Shown: positions 25,195 to 37,600 of the stretch, one piece after another
How positions within the stretch are numbered: the stretch's first letter is position 1
Layout of the letters: each line of letters opens with the position of its first letter
Origin: Climacteris rufus
Lineage: Eukaryota > Chordata > Aves > Passeriformes > Climacteridae
Length of the DNA stretch: 64,000 bases
Reading direction: 5' to 3'
Assembly: GCA_013398175.1 (NCBI GenBank)
Contig: VZRZ01005947.1
Span: 56,745-120,744, forward strand
Notes under the pieces: generated by a model
Seen by the model: the letters and a program-made list of their open reading frames with translations, nothing else
Told to the model about the DNA's origin: nothing
Databases searched by the model: none
Made by a program: the position numbers and the translations under genes

Positions 25195-25420
25195 CTTGCA
25201 GCGGGAGCGGCCGCCTCCCGCCCGCCCTGCGCCGCCACAGCCGCTGCGGCCCCGCCCCGCGTGAGGCGGTGCCGGGCAGCGCCGGGGGGAGAGGCCACGG
25301 AACTGCAACACACGGGAGATTTACCTGGAGCTGCGCCTTCCTGCTGGGCCAGGCGGAGGGCAGGCATCTCCCTTTCTGACCTCTGGCCTTCAAGTGTGTG
25401 AGAAAGAAGCGCCTCTTGGC
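24840..25420. promoter_or_regulatory. TAB1: CpG island and promoter of TAB1
   Basis: A GC-rich, CpG-dense block surrounds TAB1 exon 1, with GC-box-like CCGCCC and CCCCGCCCC motifs at about 25215-25260 and no clear TATA box. This fits a broad housekeeping promoter. The transcription start is not determined. Confidence 0.75.
25187..25198 (-). promoter_or_regulatory. TAB1: YY1-type element over the TAB1 start codon
   Basis: On the minus strand the bases read CAAGATGGCGGC, the classic YY1 core that in many housekeeping genes overlaps the initiator ATG. The ATG inside it is the TAB1 start, with A at -3 and G at +4. The exon 1 peptide MAAQRRSLLQS, identical to human TAB1, supports the start. YY1 binding itself is inference. 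Confidence 0.55.
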
Positions 25421-25436
25421 CGCCACTGCCAGCGGG

Positions 25437-25462
25437 GGTGTGTGTGTGTGTTTGTGTGTGTG
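25437..25462. repeat. (GT)n microsatellite upstream of TAB1
   Basis: A short GT dinucleotide tract with one TTT interruption, about 240 bases upstream of the TAB1 start codon and next to the CR1 element that follows. Confidence 0.85.
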
Positions 25463-25487
25463 GAGGAGGAAAGGGGCAGGGTTGTGA

Positions 25488-26013
25488 GGATCAAAGAATC
25501 ATGGCATCAGTGAGGTTGGAAGAGACCTTTAAGATCGTCCAGTCCAACCGTCCACCCGCTGTGGTGGTTACTGCCACTGTAACCCCTAAACCACTAAACC
25601 TCATCGTCACCCAGTGCCAGATCCAGATGCCTCTTAAACACCTCCAGGGATAGAAACTCCACCACCTCCTTGGGCATTCTATGCCAATGCCTGACCACCA
25701 TATAATATATATGATCTGAATCTTCCCTGTCTCAGGTAAAAGCCATTTCCTCTAGTTCTCTCACTGCAGGCACAGTAGGAAAGGCTGGCCCCGGCCTCAG
25801 CACAACCTCCTTTCATGGAGTTGTAGAGAGTGATGAGGTCCCCTCTGAGCCTCCTCTTCAGACTAAACAAACCCAGCTCCCTCAGCTGCTCCACATAGGA
25901 CATGTTTTACAGATGTTTCATGAGCCTTGTTGCCCTTCACTAGATCTGCTCCAGCATCTCAATGTCCTTTTTACAGTGAAGGGCCCAAAGCTGAAAGCAG
26001 TACTCAAGGTGCA
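25488..26013 (-). mobile_element. CR1 LINE fragment, about 525 bp
   Basis: The longest CR1 copy in the window, in reverse orientation. It begins with the 3'-tail signature (AGAATCATGGCATCAG, then GACCTTTAAGATCGTCC). On the minus strand at 25903-25679 it still encodes a recognisable stretch of the CR1 ORF2 C-terminus (VEQLRELGLFSLKRRLRGDL, followed by a TRGNG motif). Frameshifts and the missing 5' end make it inactive. It starts about 290 bases upstream of the TAB1 start codon. Confidence 0.9.
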
Positions 26014-29000
26014 GTAGGTCCTGTGAATCCTGGATCCTGTGAAATGGGGTCACCTTGGGTGCCAGAGAGCCCCGAGGTAGCCTGGTATTGAAATGATTTT
26101 CTTAGCAGTGCATCATGTTCCAAGCAACCTCCAGGGAAGAACCAGCCCAGACACCAGCTCTCAGCTGCATCCTGTTCCATGGACGCCACATGAGGCATCC
26201 ATGTGTCTCAGCTTGGATTCTGTCTCCTGCCCTTTCCCTCTCTTTTGCAGACCATAACAAGGATGTAGTTGGACTATGCCCTCAGGACAGCAACAGAAAG
26301 GTGTCTAGAACAGCTGACAAGTAGTTCCCAATACCCACCGCAGTTTGGAGCAGTTCTTGCTAGTCTTGAGTCAGGCACAACAGTAAAACCACTTGTGTGC
26401 CTGCCTGAGCAATGCAGACAAAATTAGAGATCACTCTTCTATAAGATCCTTTCTCAGCAGATGTAGGCTGTTTCCATTGAATCAGCTCAGCTGGAGGAGG
26501 AGGGAAGACACGAGATTCAATCTCACTGCTTTCTCAATATTATAAGTCAGTGGAAGAGCCCTCCAGGAGTGTGAATGACCTATCTTAATGTGAGTGATGG
26601 CCAGCAGTCAGGCTGTGGCAGCAGGGGGCTCGGGGAAGAGCATTTCCCTCTGTGTGTTGTGGCTGAAGGGGCTCCAACATGAGAGACGTGCAGTTTCAGT
26701 CATGGGTAGCAGCACAGTTGTGGTGAGAGTGGGAATGTTAAGTAGTCTTGACTTCCAGCAATGCCTTGATACTCTTATAATGACATCTTTGTGGCAGATA
26801 TATTCAATTCAGATGCACTTCAGAAATAATTGCCAGTTAATTAACCTCATTCTATGGAACGATGGCATTTGCTGCAGGAGTTTCTGCTGGAGGATCCCAG
26901 CTTCCTTTTCCATAAATCCTTTGTCTATTGTTTTGTAACATCTCTTTCTTGAAAATAGACAAAGATTATGGATCCTTCCCCTTCATGCAAGGCTCACAAA
27001 TATACAGATATTCAAGCAGAGTTAGGTACACAGGCAGAATTACTTTTTATAAAAGTTGTATTGGGCAAAGATAGAAGAAAATGCTAAATTTAGAATCTGG
27101 GTCTACAAACAAATTTTGTCAGGTTTAGGCTTCTGTATAAGCTTGGTCTCACTGAAGTCATTCAGAGTATTCCTGTGGGTAAAGCTGTGAATAGGTACAA
27201 ATAATTATAGGAATGGGTCTGAAGTCTGTCTTAGAAATAGGATGGACAGATTTAGCACTGACAAAGATTTGATTTCTTGCCAGTATCCAAAGAAGATATC
27301 CCGGTGCTGCAGAAAAATGCATAGCACAGCATTGTCTGTGTCATTAAAAAGCTACAGGCAAGTGTCTTTGCTTTAAAACAGGATGACACTTTTTCAGCAT
27401 TGCAGCAGCAGCTTATGGTTATTTAATGCCATTGAAGGTTGCAGTCATGCACCTTGACGAGCACAGTCAGACTGTCCTTGCTCAGAGCGCCACTGAAAGC
27501 AGCAAGGCTTTGGGTGTGCTCAGAGACTGTCAGCATGTATTGCATTGCAGGACTGGGAATTCAGGAGTCTTTTCTTCTTCTTCTACCCATAAGTGAGTCC
27601 TTTTGGGACCAACGAGAGCAGAGTCTGTGTGAGACTTTGATAAGGCAGAATGTAAACTCGATGAGAGAGCAAAACAACTTTCCTAAAGATACAAGATAGA
27701 AAAGCTGCCACTTTCCTTGTTTGTACAGTGGCTTGTCACCTCTTGCAGTTATAAATGTGCCCTGTTCCTAATTTAAATATCTGGCTTCAGCTCGTAGTCA
27801 CTAATCTTTGTCATTTGGGTTTATTTTTTCCTGCCACTTTGGGCTGGAATGCAGACCTGGTGCAAAGCGTTTTCTTCTTGGTGGAAATACCTGTGCCAGA
27901 TTCTGCCTGGATATTCCTGTGGTTCTGTCACTGAGCTTCTGCCTTAACCTTGAGTGAGGCAATTAACTACTTGGCCTGGCAAAAAAGTGCATAGCAGGAT
28001 ATAGCAAAAAAGGCCATTTGCAGTGTTAAATGCACATTCATCCAGCATTTCACAGCCCTCCAAAGGAAACTGCTACAGAAGCTGCTCCGTGAATGTCTGC
28101 TCACAGAGACTGAAAGCTTTATGCAGCACTTGGAAGATGAAATACTGCACCAAGTTTCTGTTGGCTGTATTGATCAAGCGTATTTTGGCCTTTATTTATG
28201 CTTCTTACTTTCTGCACATCCTCTCAGAAATTGCCATACTGTATTTCCATACAGCCAAAATCTCCCCAGGAACGCAGGATATTGGTCACTGAACCTCACC
28301 ATCCATGCACAAGTAAATGGATTACATGATTCAGTGGCTACCAGATATACAGCTCTCCCTCTCATGTTAAACTCCCGTATTTCTTGTTCCTCTTTCTCTC
28401 TCCTTTTGTAATTATTCTCCTATTTTCTCCATCCCCAGCACTAGGGATTATACATACGGTATTTCTGATGCCAAGCTGTACTGCTGCCTTCCTGTTTTTA
28501 GTGCAGTTTTCTCTGCGGGAAAGGAAGACGCATGGTCACTGCTCAGCTGCTAGATGAAAGATGAAGAGCATGACTGAACAGTGTGCCATGGGGAGCAGGG
28601 AGCTTGGGGCAGCCCCAGCACAGTGCTCTTGTAGGCGCTCAGAAACCGGGAAGCATTTACTGGATTGCCAGTGGGAGCCATCACATCATTTAGTTTCTCT
28701 CTACTGATCATGTGTGAGATATGTTTGAGGAGATTTTCTGCCCTGTTTTGATGGTAATGGAGGCTGGGGCTGGAAAGTCATGATTTTTGGCAAAGCTTGC
28801 AGGAGGTGATATGGAAAAAAGGTCTCTCTGACAGAGCCAGCTTGCCACACTTGCTCTGCTCCTACAGCAGACAGAAAGGGGTGGTGAGGGAGTGGTGCTG
28901 TGAGGCCTCACGCAGCTCCACCCCCAGGTCACCTCATCTACCTTTACCAACTTCAGCCCGATGCTTCCCACAGGTACAGCTGCCCTAATGCTCCTCACTT

Positions 29001-30565
29001 CTTTGCAGGCCACTGTTCCCGGGCATGCTGGAAGGGCAGAGAAATAAGATGGAGCAATAGAAAGAACAAGTATTAAGAAAGTAAAGGTGGAAACAACAGA
29101 TTCCTTTCCCCAGCACCCTCTGAGAGTTGGAGAGCCAACGTGGAGAGCTACTGCCAGAGAAAGGGGGAATTATGAGGGGAGTGCTGATTCCCCCAAGAGA
29201 GAGTCAAATACCACTGCAAAACAGAGTTTGTACAGAGCTTTAGGTCAGCTGGGTTTTTGAGGGAGGGAAATGGGTTCTTTCATATAATTTTATTGAATTC
29301 CTTGATACACTAAACAAAGTTTCATCTCCTTAAATCCTGGGATTATGTGAACTTTAAAAAAAAAAACACCTAACTTTGTAACAGAATTGTTTCTAGGTGT
29401 CATGGCTGCAGGGAGAAGCTTCAAAACATGACTCATAAGCATCTGAAATACCAGAATGCAAAATTAAAGAGATTTCAAGTGACGGGAAAGACAAACAAAC
29501 TAGTAATGTTGGAGTTCTGTTCATCTGAAATGCTTGCATTTGGCAACATCTTGTCTCACCAGTTTTTAACTCCACCTGTTGCTGATGCAGTCATTTGCCT
29601 TTCTGTGGGCATGGTATCTCCACAACACATCCACCTCAAAAGCTGTGACTGTACGAAGGGTCTTTGTTTGGACAAAGATTAATCATCACACAGATGGGTC
29701 GGTCCACGAACACTTTTGAATATAATTGGATGTGCAGCTGCAGTGTGTGCTCAGCTGTGTTCCAAGAGGGGAGACAGTTTGGAGCACCAGATATAGCCTG
29801 TTCACCATGATATGCCGCTGCTTACTGTCCTCAAACCCCACAAGGGTTGGGAAATGTGATATTCAGGTACTCAGGTGACAGACTCATTAAAAGGGAATGA
29901 GAAGGAAGCTTTAGCTAAGCATCAGCACAGGATGGGATTCTGAATTTCATTTTTATTGCAAGGTGTGTTGAAACAAGATCCTTTTTAGTGGTGGGCTACC
30001 AATCACTGACACCCACTGTTGGCAGTGCCTTGAGAGCTCGTTTTCCAGGATTTGATTATGTTTTGAAAACGTGCACCACACCAGACACCCGAGGAATGGT
30101 TACACATAGATGACTAGAGATAACCACATCAAAGGACTAAACAGATCTGCTTCCTCAGGTGTGGAAATAGAGGTGTTTATTTTCATAGAGGTTTGTATCC
30201 CATATTCCTGTATGTTCCCCATCCACACCTCCTATTGCCACATCCTTTTCACAGTGAGAGTCCACTTCTAACATGGCATGTCAGGTTCCTTATGTTTTCC
30301 TGCTGATTAGCTGAGAGACACTTGATGGTGTATGGGGTTTGAAACTTAGGCCAAGTAAAACAAGTAACCTTTAGCTCTCACTGAAACATCTCAATAAAGG
30401 CAGTTTTTCAGGTTTCCTTCCTCCACTCAAGCCACTGATTGTTACTGAACTTGCCAGCTTGGCCATGTAGCACAAGAGCCAATGCTCTTGTAACAAACCG
30501 AGCTGAAAAAGCCATCCCTCCCCAAAGAAGAAAATCCAGACCATTTTTTTCCATATAGTATGGTT
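26014..30565. other. Intergenic region between TAB1 and SYNGR1
   Basis: About 4.5 kb between the TAB1 promoter and the SYNGR1 poly(A) site. I see no coding exon, RNA gene or recognisable mobile element. Open frames here are short and lack known domains. The sequence is of ordinary, moderately AT-rich composition, with an A run at about 29357-29366. Confidence 0.6.
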
Positions 30566-30582
30566 ATTTTGAACGTCATAAC

Positions 30583-30588
30583 TTTATT
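30583..30588 (-). terminator. SYNGR1: SYNGR1 poly(A) signal
   Basis: Minus-strand AATAAA, 4.07 kb downstream of the SYNGR1 stop codon. Mammalian SYNGR1 mRNAs also have 3'UTRs of several kilobases, so this distal signal is the likely main end. Shorter forms using non-canonical upstream signals cannot be excluded. Confidence 0.55.
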
Positions 30589-30792
30589 GAGACACCAGTA
30601 GTTACCACCTTCACTTTGTTAACCACAAATATATAGGACATTGTAAACACAGGTGCCGAGGTGGCGGGGTTCGCTGTAGTTGAATTTTGGAATGGACAGG
30701 GGCAGGGGGAGGGGAGGAGGGGTGAAGGGACACTCGGGCTTAGACAAGACCACTCAGAGGATCCTGTATGCGGCAGGCCATCCATGAGTCAT

Positions 30793-30866
30793 CCTATATA
30801 CGTATATATGTATAGCTTTATATTATACATCTTTTAAAATATATATATATAATATATATACTATAC
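30793..30866. repeat. (TA)n-rich low-complexity tract
   Basis: Alternating TA/TATG sequence with short interruptions, near the 3' end of the inferred SYNGR1 3'UTR. It is largely self-complementary and could fold as a hairpin in RNA. Confidence 0.85.
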
Positions 30867-33800
30867 ACAGGCAGTAATGTGGCAGGGGAAGGGGCAGGGC
30901 AGCCCAGGTGGTGTTACAAATGCCACGCAGGCAGCAGAGAGTTGTCTGGATGGATGGTTTGAACTTGCTGCGTGAGGTGGCTTCGCTGGGCTCCTTGCCT
31001 TGTACCTGCTCTGGAGATGGGAGCTGAGACTCCTGTGGGAACCACCCCACAATGCTGCCTTCCTGGGTCCTCCCAAGTGCTTGCAAGGGCACAGGGACAA
31101 AGACACCTCCTCCCCTGAGGGAAATGCCGGGAATAACGCAGAGAGGAAGGGTGTGTGATGAGGTGATGAACAGGGTGGTGGGGATATGGGTGAGCCAGGG
31201 ACGGGGACACATCAGGAGGCTGAAGCCACAGATAGCACTGGGGCAAGGTTTCATCATCTCTTTGCCCTTCACAACCTCTGCTTCCACAAAACAGTCCCTT
31301 ACTTGGGGCTTTGTAAGATAAGAAGACATCAACGGGCCATTGCTCCCAACAGGGGATGTGTAATCCTTTGTAATCTGGATAAATGGCAGAGGGGGAAGCA
31401 AGCTACCGTATCATTTTGCTTATATAGCCTTCCCTCTGATTCCTAATCTCTACACTGGGGCTGATCTCACCCACATTTAGAATGTAGAAGGGACATGTTC
31501 CAGTCAGATGCTCAGGTCTTGCCTATGATCGCTAGAAATAGGCAGCACCTTATCAGAAGCGCCTAAGATACGATAACCAGCCCTTTGGGTAGGTCTGTAT
31601 TTCTCATCAGCCGCAGAACCAGCCAAATGCCAATGGAAATTGCATTTTGCATTTTAAAGGGTCACATGCAAACAATGAGAGTCCCACTCCCAGGCCTGTC
31701 ACCACCAACCCTCCACTGCAAAGGCTGAAAGCATGTGAACCCAAGGAGAATATGTCTTCTCCCGTGAGCAAAAGCAAGTTGTCCAAGTGTCTACTGTTGT
31801 AGTGTTCCCTGCCACACCAATGCCTTTCCCATGACACAAAGCAAGGAGAGGGACAGAGAGGTGGAAAGTAACCCAGGATGAAGCCACCTGGCTCATGTCT
31901 CACTGAAGTGCTGGTTCTGAGGGGGGTGGCTCATTCCTGCCTCAAGCCTACCTGAGCCCATCAGCTGGTGACATGAGGGAAGCAAGCCAAAGAGGATAAG
32001 AAAAAGCTTGCTCATTAGTCAGCCCTAAATGGTGTTTAGCCACCTACATAACTCTGAGGGGAGAAGGGGCATGTAAGATGCTCCTGCACCACACCCCAAA
32101 GCAGAGCCCCAGGTAGACCCCCCACATCTTGTCCATATCTGTCCTTATGTGTCTGGTCCCTCACTGAGAAGGGACCTTCCAAGAGGTACAATGTATTTTT
32201 GTGCCAAGGGCTTGTTATTTATAGCCTCCTCCGCCTCCTCTTGGTTCCCTCCCCACACCCCAAATGAAAGCATGAAGGATGACACAGATGAGTCTGGATG
32301 AGTACAACTAATTTCTCTCCTCCTCCACCTCGTCATTCATTTGTTCTTCTCCCCGGGCGGGAGACAGAATGGAGGGAGATCCCCCCACAGCCAGTCACAA
32401 CAGACCTCTCTCAATAAAGTAAACCCGTCCCAAGCCTAAATATTAGGCTGAGCCCACAGAAAATGAAGCTCAAGGGGCTTCCTTCCAAAAAACACCCCTC
32501 CTATTTACAGTATTGCATTCACTCATAGCCACATGGCAAGGGATGTGTGCCCAGTGATTCCCACTGCGTCCTTAGAGCTACCTGATCCCCCTCTCCTGCC
32601 CTCACCACCAAGGGGGGCAAGCCTGGGGAAGACAAGCCATGGGGACAGCCACCAGCAGCACAGTGTACTGCTGGGGAGAATGGTGCCTGTATGCAGCGGA
32701 GAACACTGCTCCACTGCTCTCTGGGAGCCTGCTGCTCTACAGTTTCTACCTCTCCCCTATCATTTTGAGGCACTGGGAGGAGGGAAGGACTGGAACCTCA
32801 GTGTCCTTCAGATGAGATGTTCACACAGCCACAGGCCAGGCCTCTGTCCTATCCTCCCTACTCCTAAGGGTGCTACCAGGAATAGGCCGGACATGCAGTG
32901 TGGGCACCTACACATTTTGGATCTGCTCCTGACCTCTGCTACTGGGACCAGTGTTGCATCAAGCAGGGTGGCTGCCTTAGGGATGGAGCTCCTCACTGCT
33001 GCAAGGTAAACCCTGCTTCTTGTGCTCTGAGATGTCTGTGCCCAGGAGAATTGTCCAGATAGCTAATGCTGAATTATTTCCCTTTAGGGGAAATCTGGGA
33101 ATCTGTCTTCACACACAGACCTAACTTCTATCTTGGAACAGAAAGTGGGCTTCCACAGTTGCATCTTTACATGGAGCAAAACCATGAGGAGTGTGGAATG
33201 ATAGCCATATGAGCTCTATCTAAGAGTCACTGCTGCCACCTAGGTGAGGTTTTAAAGTCAGCCAGGATCTGAGATGTTGCAGAAGAGCACTAAGGTATGG
33301 TCTGCGCAACTACAGAAAGACGAGTTCTCAGAGAGCTCGGTCTGGCCCCAACAAATTCTCTGCACACCAAGACCTCCTCCCCATCTGAGTGGGAGGCAAA
33401 GCGCAGTTGTGCAGGGCAGGACCCTTCCCTGCTTGGTTGCACCCCTGTGCAATAGCCAGACACATGCTGGCCATCCCAGCAGCAGTATTTCTTTCTAAGT
33501 GGGGTCCTACTCCATTCCTGTGTGCTACATAGATGGTGTCAGCAAGAGGCTTTGCACTGCTGTAGCAGAGGAACAGAGGAAGGTTCAGCAGGACCTGAGT
33601 AGCAAAACTGTCTTTCTTCCCCTGCTGCCCTGGATGAAATGACAAAGCTCCCCTCTGCCCCTCGAACCAGCCCAGCTGGGGTCAAAGGCTCTCAGGGCTC
33701 TCTAGAAGCCCACCTCCTTCATCCTTCCTCCCACAGGCACTGTATCTGGGCCCAGGGACTGGGCATGGCCCCCCTGCTGTCTCATCTGGTCTGAGAAGAG

Positions 33801-34659
33801 CAGTGACTAGCAGGACGTATAGGCAAGGGAAATAGCCTCCACCTCAATCCAAGGGGGCTGAGGAAGGAGTGAATCTCAGGGCACTACCCCTCTGCTCTGG
33901 TCAGTGTCTTCCTGTAACCTACAGATGTGCCTGTGATTTCTGATTGTACCTGCAAATCTTCCTCTTTCCTTTCCCGTTTTCTCTCTTTGTGCTTCCCCTC
34001 ACTCCAATACAACATCTACCAAACCCTCTAAAAATAAAGCACCCCTCCCTCCCTGCACGTGGCAGGGAAAAGCCCCCCATCTTTACACGGAGGATGCTGT
34101 TCCTGCTGTCCTCCAGGCCCCTTCCTCACGCTCTTGTATGCTGACTCCAACACCATTCCCCTCCCTGAGCCACCAGGTGCTCCAGACCAATTTGGATGCT
34201 CCCACATCTACTCCAACCTTTAGTGACACCGTCTCTTCTAGGAAGGTCCCCAGTCCCTCTCATTTCTTCCCTTCTGCCTTCAACACCCTTTCCCCTGCCC
34301 TGCTGGTGCCATAGCTCCTCTCCTGTCCACCAGACAGACTCTGCTCTCTGCAGCAAGGCAGGAGGGAGAGGAGGAAAGGGGGGACCTTCCTGTCAAAACA
34401 CAGATTTTGGAAACATTTGCTTCTGGCAGGTAGCTTCTGCTGCGAGAGGAGAAGGAAGAGGTGATGGGGAAACCTTTTTTCCTTTTTTTTTTCCTTTTTT
34501 AAAAAACAATAAATAAAAACAGATGACCCAGAAGGCTGGAGCATAGCTGAGAGCCACCTCTTGTACCACTATGCACGTGTCTTGTTTGTGCCTCGGCTTT
34601 CTGCCGGCAGTGGGAAAGGGGGCAGAAGGGAAAGGGGAAGGGAAAGGGGCATCGGTGGC

Positions 34660-37600
34660 TCAGTAGTTCTGCGTTTGGTACCCCTGTGTCTCGGTGTCGA
34701 AAGCATCTGCTGGAGGGGGCTGCTGGTACGTCCCCACCGCATCTGTAGCATCCTCCTCGTTCGTGTAGGGAGCATAAGGCATGCCGGAGTCCTGGCTTGG
34801 GTCCATGTAGTCCTGGGAGAAGAGGGCCGAATCGGCACCCAGCTGGAAACGCTGATACGCCAGGAATGCCTGGCCCACCTTTAAGGGAGGAGGTGCAGGG
34901 AAGAGATGGGAAGCAGAGAGGGGAGGGAAGTGGAGAAAGAGGGGGAACGTACCGAGAAAGAGAAACAAACAAAAGTGGGGTTAGTAGTGGTTACGGATTA
35001 GTGTGCGAGGCCCGCCTGGCAGACCGCCAGTGAAACGCCCCAAGAGCATGGAAGTCCAGACTGTCCCACAGCAAGCACGAGGCCTCCAGGAGAGGAGGGC
35101 TGGGCAGGGATGGCTGCAAGTCCAGCTGGCTGTGTGCAGCCTGCCTGGGCTCCCTGCTCTCTCTGGGATGTGCTGGGCACCTCCTGTCTGGCAGTGGGGT
35201 TTCACTGACACCACACAGGTCGCAGAGGCTCGGTTGGCATGCGGTTATCCCAGTCAGCCCCTCCTGGCTGTGGGAAGGCAATCTGCCTCAGCAACACCGC
35301 AGAGCTGCTGGGCTGCAGGTACATGGCCATTTGGCTTGTAGAGGCCAGGAAGGAGAGCAGGATTTGACACTGAATACTGAGGTAGAGGTCACCCCCTGTA
35401 ACCCCTTCACCAGTCAACATCCACAAGGTGTAGCACAGACCTTGGGAAGGAGCAGCAGAAAGCAAGGAGGCTGCTTCCCAGACCAGGGCACAGTCAGCAA
35501 GCAAACTGCTGCCTCCTGCTGTAGGCACTGCAGGCAGGGCACCTTTTGGTGGACCGAGGGAGCCTGGGCACAGGGTTCAGCAGGCATGGCTCATTGTCCC
35601 AGAGCATCCCTGAGAGAGGTGAGCAGTCTAGCAGGTGATAGGGTGAGAGGTTTTTGGGGAATGAGGTCTGGGAAGAAATGGAAGAGATAAAATGGTGGGG
35701 GCAGAGGGCATCTCCTGGCTGAAGTATTAGGTCTGAGCAGTCATCAAAACAAGGCACAGTGGTGTTACACAGCATTAGTTAGGCATGGGTGAGGGAGCGA
35801 AGGGAGCAGAGGAGGAGAAGAAATTGCCAGTTCCAACTCTCCAGAGAGAGATTTCCCCATTCAGTGGGCAACCGCACTCCAGTTCATGGCCCATATCTTC
35901 CCATCCCATGCCCTGCAGTGACCACACACCCATAGTCAGGGCATTGGAACCAGCTTTGCTCAGTGACCTCCTCCAGCTGCATCCCTCCACTCCTTCCCCT
36001 AAATCCTCCCACCAGCAAGGGGCACTAAGGCAGCAAGGATGGGGAGTTAGGGAACAGGGTATTGTATTCCTCCTGAAAATTAATGTCTCTCAGTCTCCGG
36101 AAAGCCAGAAATGCGAGGGAGCCCTGTGAGGAGAGAGAGGGGTGTGGGAAGGAGAATCAGTAAGGTAGAGCAAACCAGAGTGTTTGATGGAAATAAAACC
36201 CCCAAGGAACCAGGGGAGGAGGATGCCTGTTTAGCCACTCACAAGCCCGTGCAGCGGAGAGGATCACTGCAGGTGATGGCACCTCGAAGAGTGTCCTGAG
36301 GGACCCCTTGCAAAAGCCTTGCTCCTTGTCACACTTTCTGCTGGAGCTTGCAAGGGGCTTTTGGCAGCACTCAAGTGCAGGACACAGCTTATGAAGGGAA
36401 CACAGACACTGCTGTCCCTTGATCCTGCCTGGTGTCACCTTGGTGAGGGTGCTGACAGCACAACTCTTTGCAGCCCCCCTTCCTCTCTGACAGTGCCTTG
36501 GTCTTATGGCAGTTTTCCTATCTGGCCCCTGCCCAACGTCAAGGCTGGTAGGAAGAGGAGATCATGCCACAAGGGCTTATGCATGGAGAGAGGGTTAAAA
36601 TGCTTTCTTGCTTGGCACTATCCTGTCACTTGAGAAAAAAATCACTTGTGCTTGGTGTTTCCAGAGGCAGGAGGAAGTCATCAGGGATATTTATATTGCA
36701 CACAACAGTTTTTCCAGGAAACTAACAGTAAAGAACTGCTGTGGAAAGGGCAGTCTTAAGACAGCACCATCACCTTCCTAAGAAGTGACCCAGTGAGGTG
36801 GCACTCCAGTGGTGGGTGCAGACAGAGTCCAGAAGGACAGTGATGACAATCTCACATGAGGGGAGCAAAGCTGTGAGGGAGATGGGTGCAACCCCTGGCC
36901 CGGAGCTCCCTTCTCTGCTTAGTGTCTGTAAGGTGGAAATGCTGCTGAAGTCCTCTGGCGCACAGGGAAAACAGGGTAACAGGCTGTCCAGAGGTAGTGG
37001 ATACCTCATCCCTGCAAACATTCAAAGTCAGATTGAACTGGGCTCTGAGCCACCTGATCTAGTTGAAGATGTCCCTGTCATTGCAGGGGAGTTGGACTAG
37101 ATGGCCTTTAAAGGTCCCTTTCAACTCAAATTGTTGTATGATTCTATGATAATGGTGGCTGGGGAGCTGGCTTGTCCAAGGTCGTATTATTGGTCTGTAA
37201 AGAACACTCCTTACTGGGATATGGGACTCTCTCTCCTGTTGTGCTTATTAGTGCTCTAAAACCTTCTTCCACATAAGTTTCTGAGTCCCTGTTTCCCAAG
37301 TTTACTTCCCAACCACCTCCCCTCCTGCTTTTCCTTCTCAGAAGCCATGTGAACTGAGATGCCAGAGGGAAACACCCTCAGCCAGTCACCTTTCATTCCC
37401 CACAATATAACACAGTACAAAGGACATTTGATCCAACACCATGGCTGCTGTACTCACCCAGGTAAAGATGGAGAAGAACGAGAACGTGATGGCTGCTCGG
37501 GCTGCATCCCCTCCCTCATTCAGTGGGTTGTCCTCTTCTTTCGAAGCTTGCCACTGGTTGGTCAAAAAGCAGAAGCCAACAAACCAGAGGAATGCCCAAA

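Larger units (their letters stand above)
30565..34659 (-). other. SYNGR1: SYNGR1 3' untranslated region
   Basis: Inferred from the stop codon at 34662-34660 down to the distal poly(A) signal. It holds a purine-rich block beside the stop codon (34617-34650), pyrimidine-rich stretches, and an AT-rich (TA)n tract at about 30793-30866 close to the 3' end. A 192-codon open frame at 31401-30823 lies inside it and has no recognisable product. Confidence 0.55.

Noticed and set aside
25679..25903. 74-codon minus-strand frame with a plausible protein sequence
   Set aside because: It is the decayed C-terminal end of CR1 ORF2, not a host gene.
30823..31401. 192-codon minus-strand frame
   Set aside because: It lies in the inferred SYNGR1 3'UTR, has no known domain, and its end runs into the TA repeat.
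34497..34520. Plus-strand AATAAATAAAA as a poly(A) signal
   Set aside because: No plus-strand gene precedes it, and it lies antisense within the SYNGR1 3'UTR.
37386..37457. Read-through of SYNGR1 exon 3 into intron 3, adding about 23 residues
   Set aside because: The exon 3 donor is a consensus site and two spliced continuations with conserved tails exist. The read-through tail resembles nothing known.
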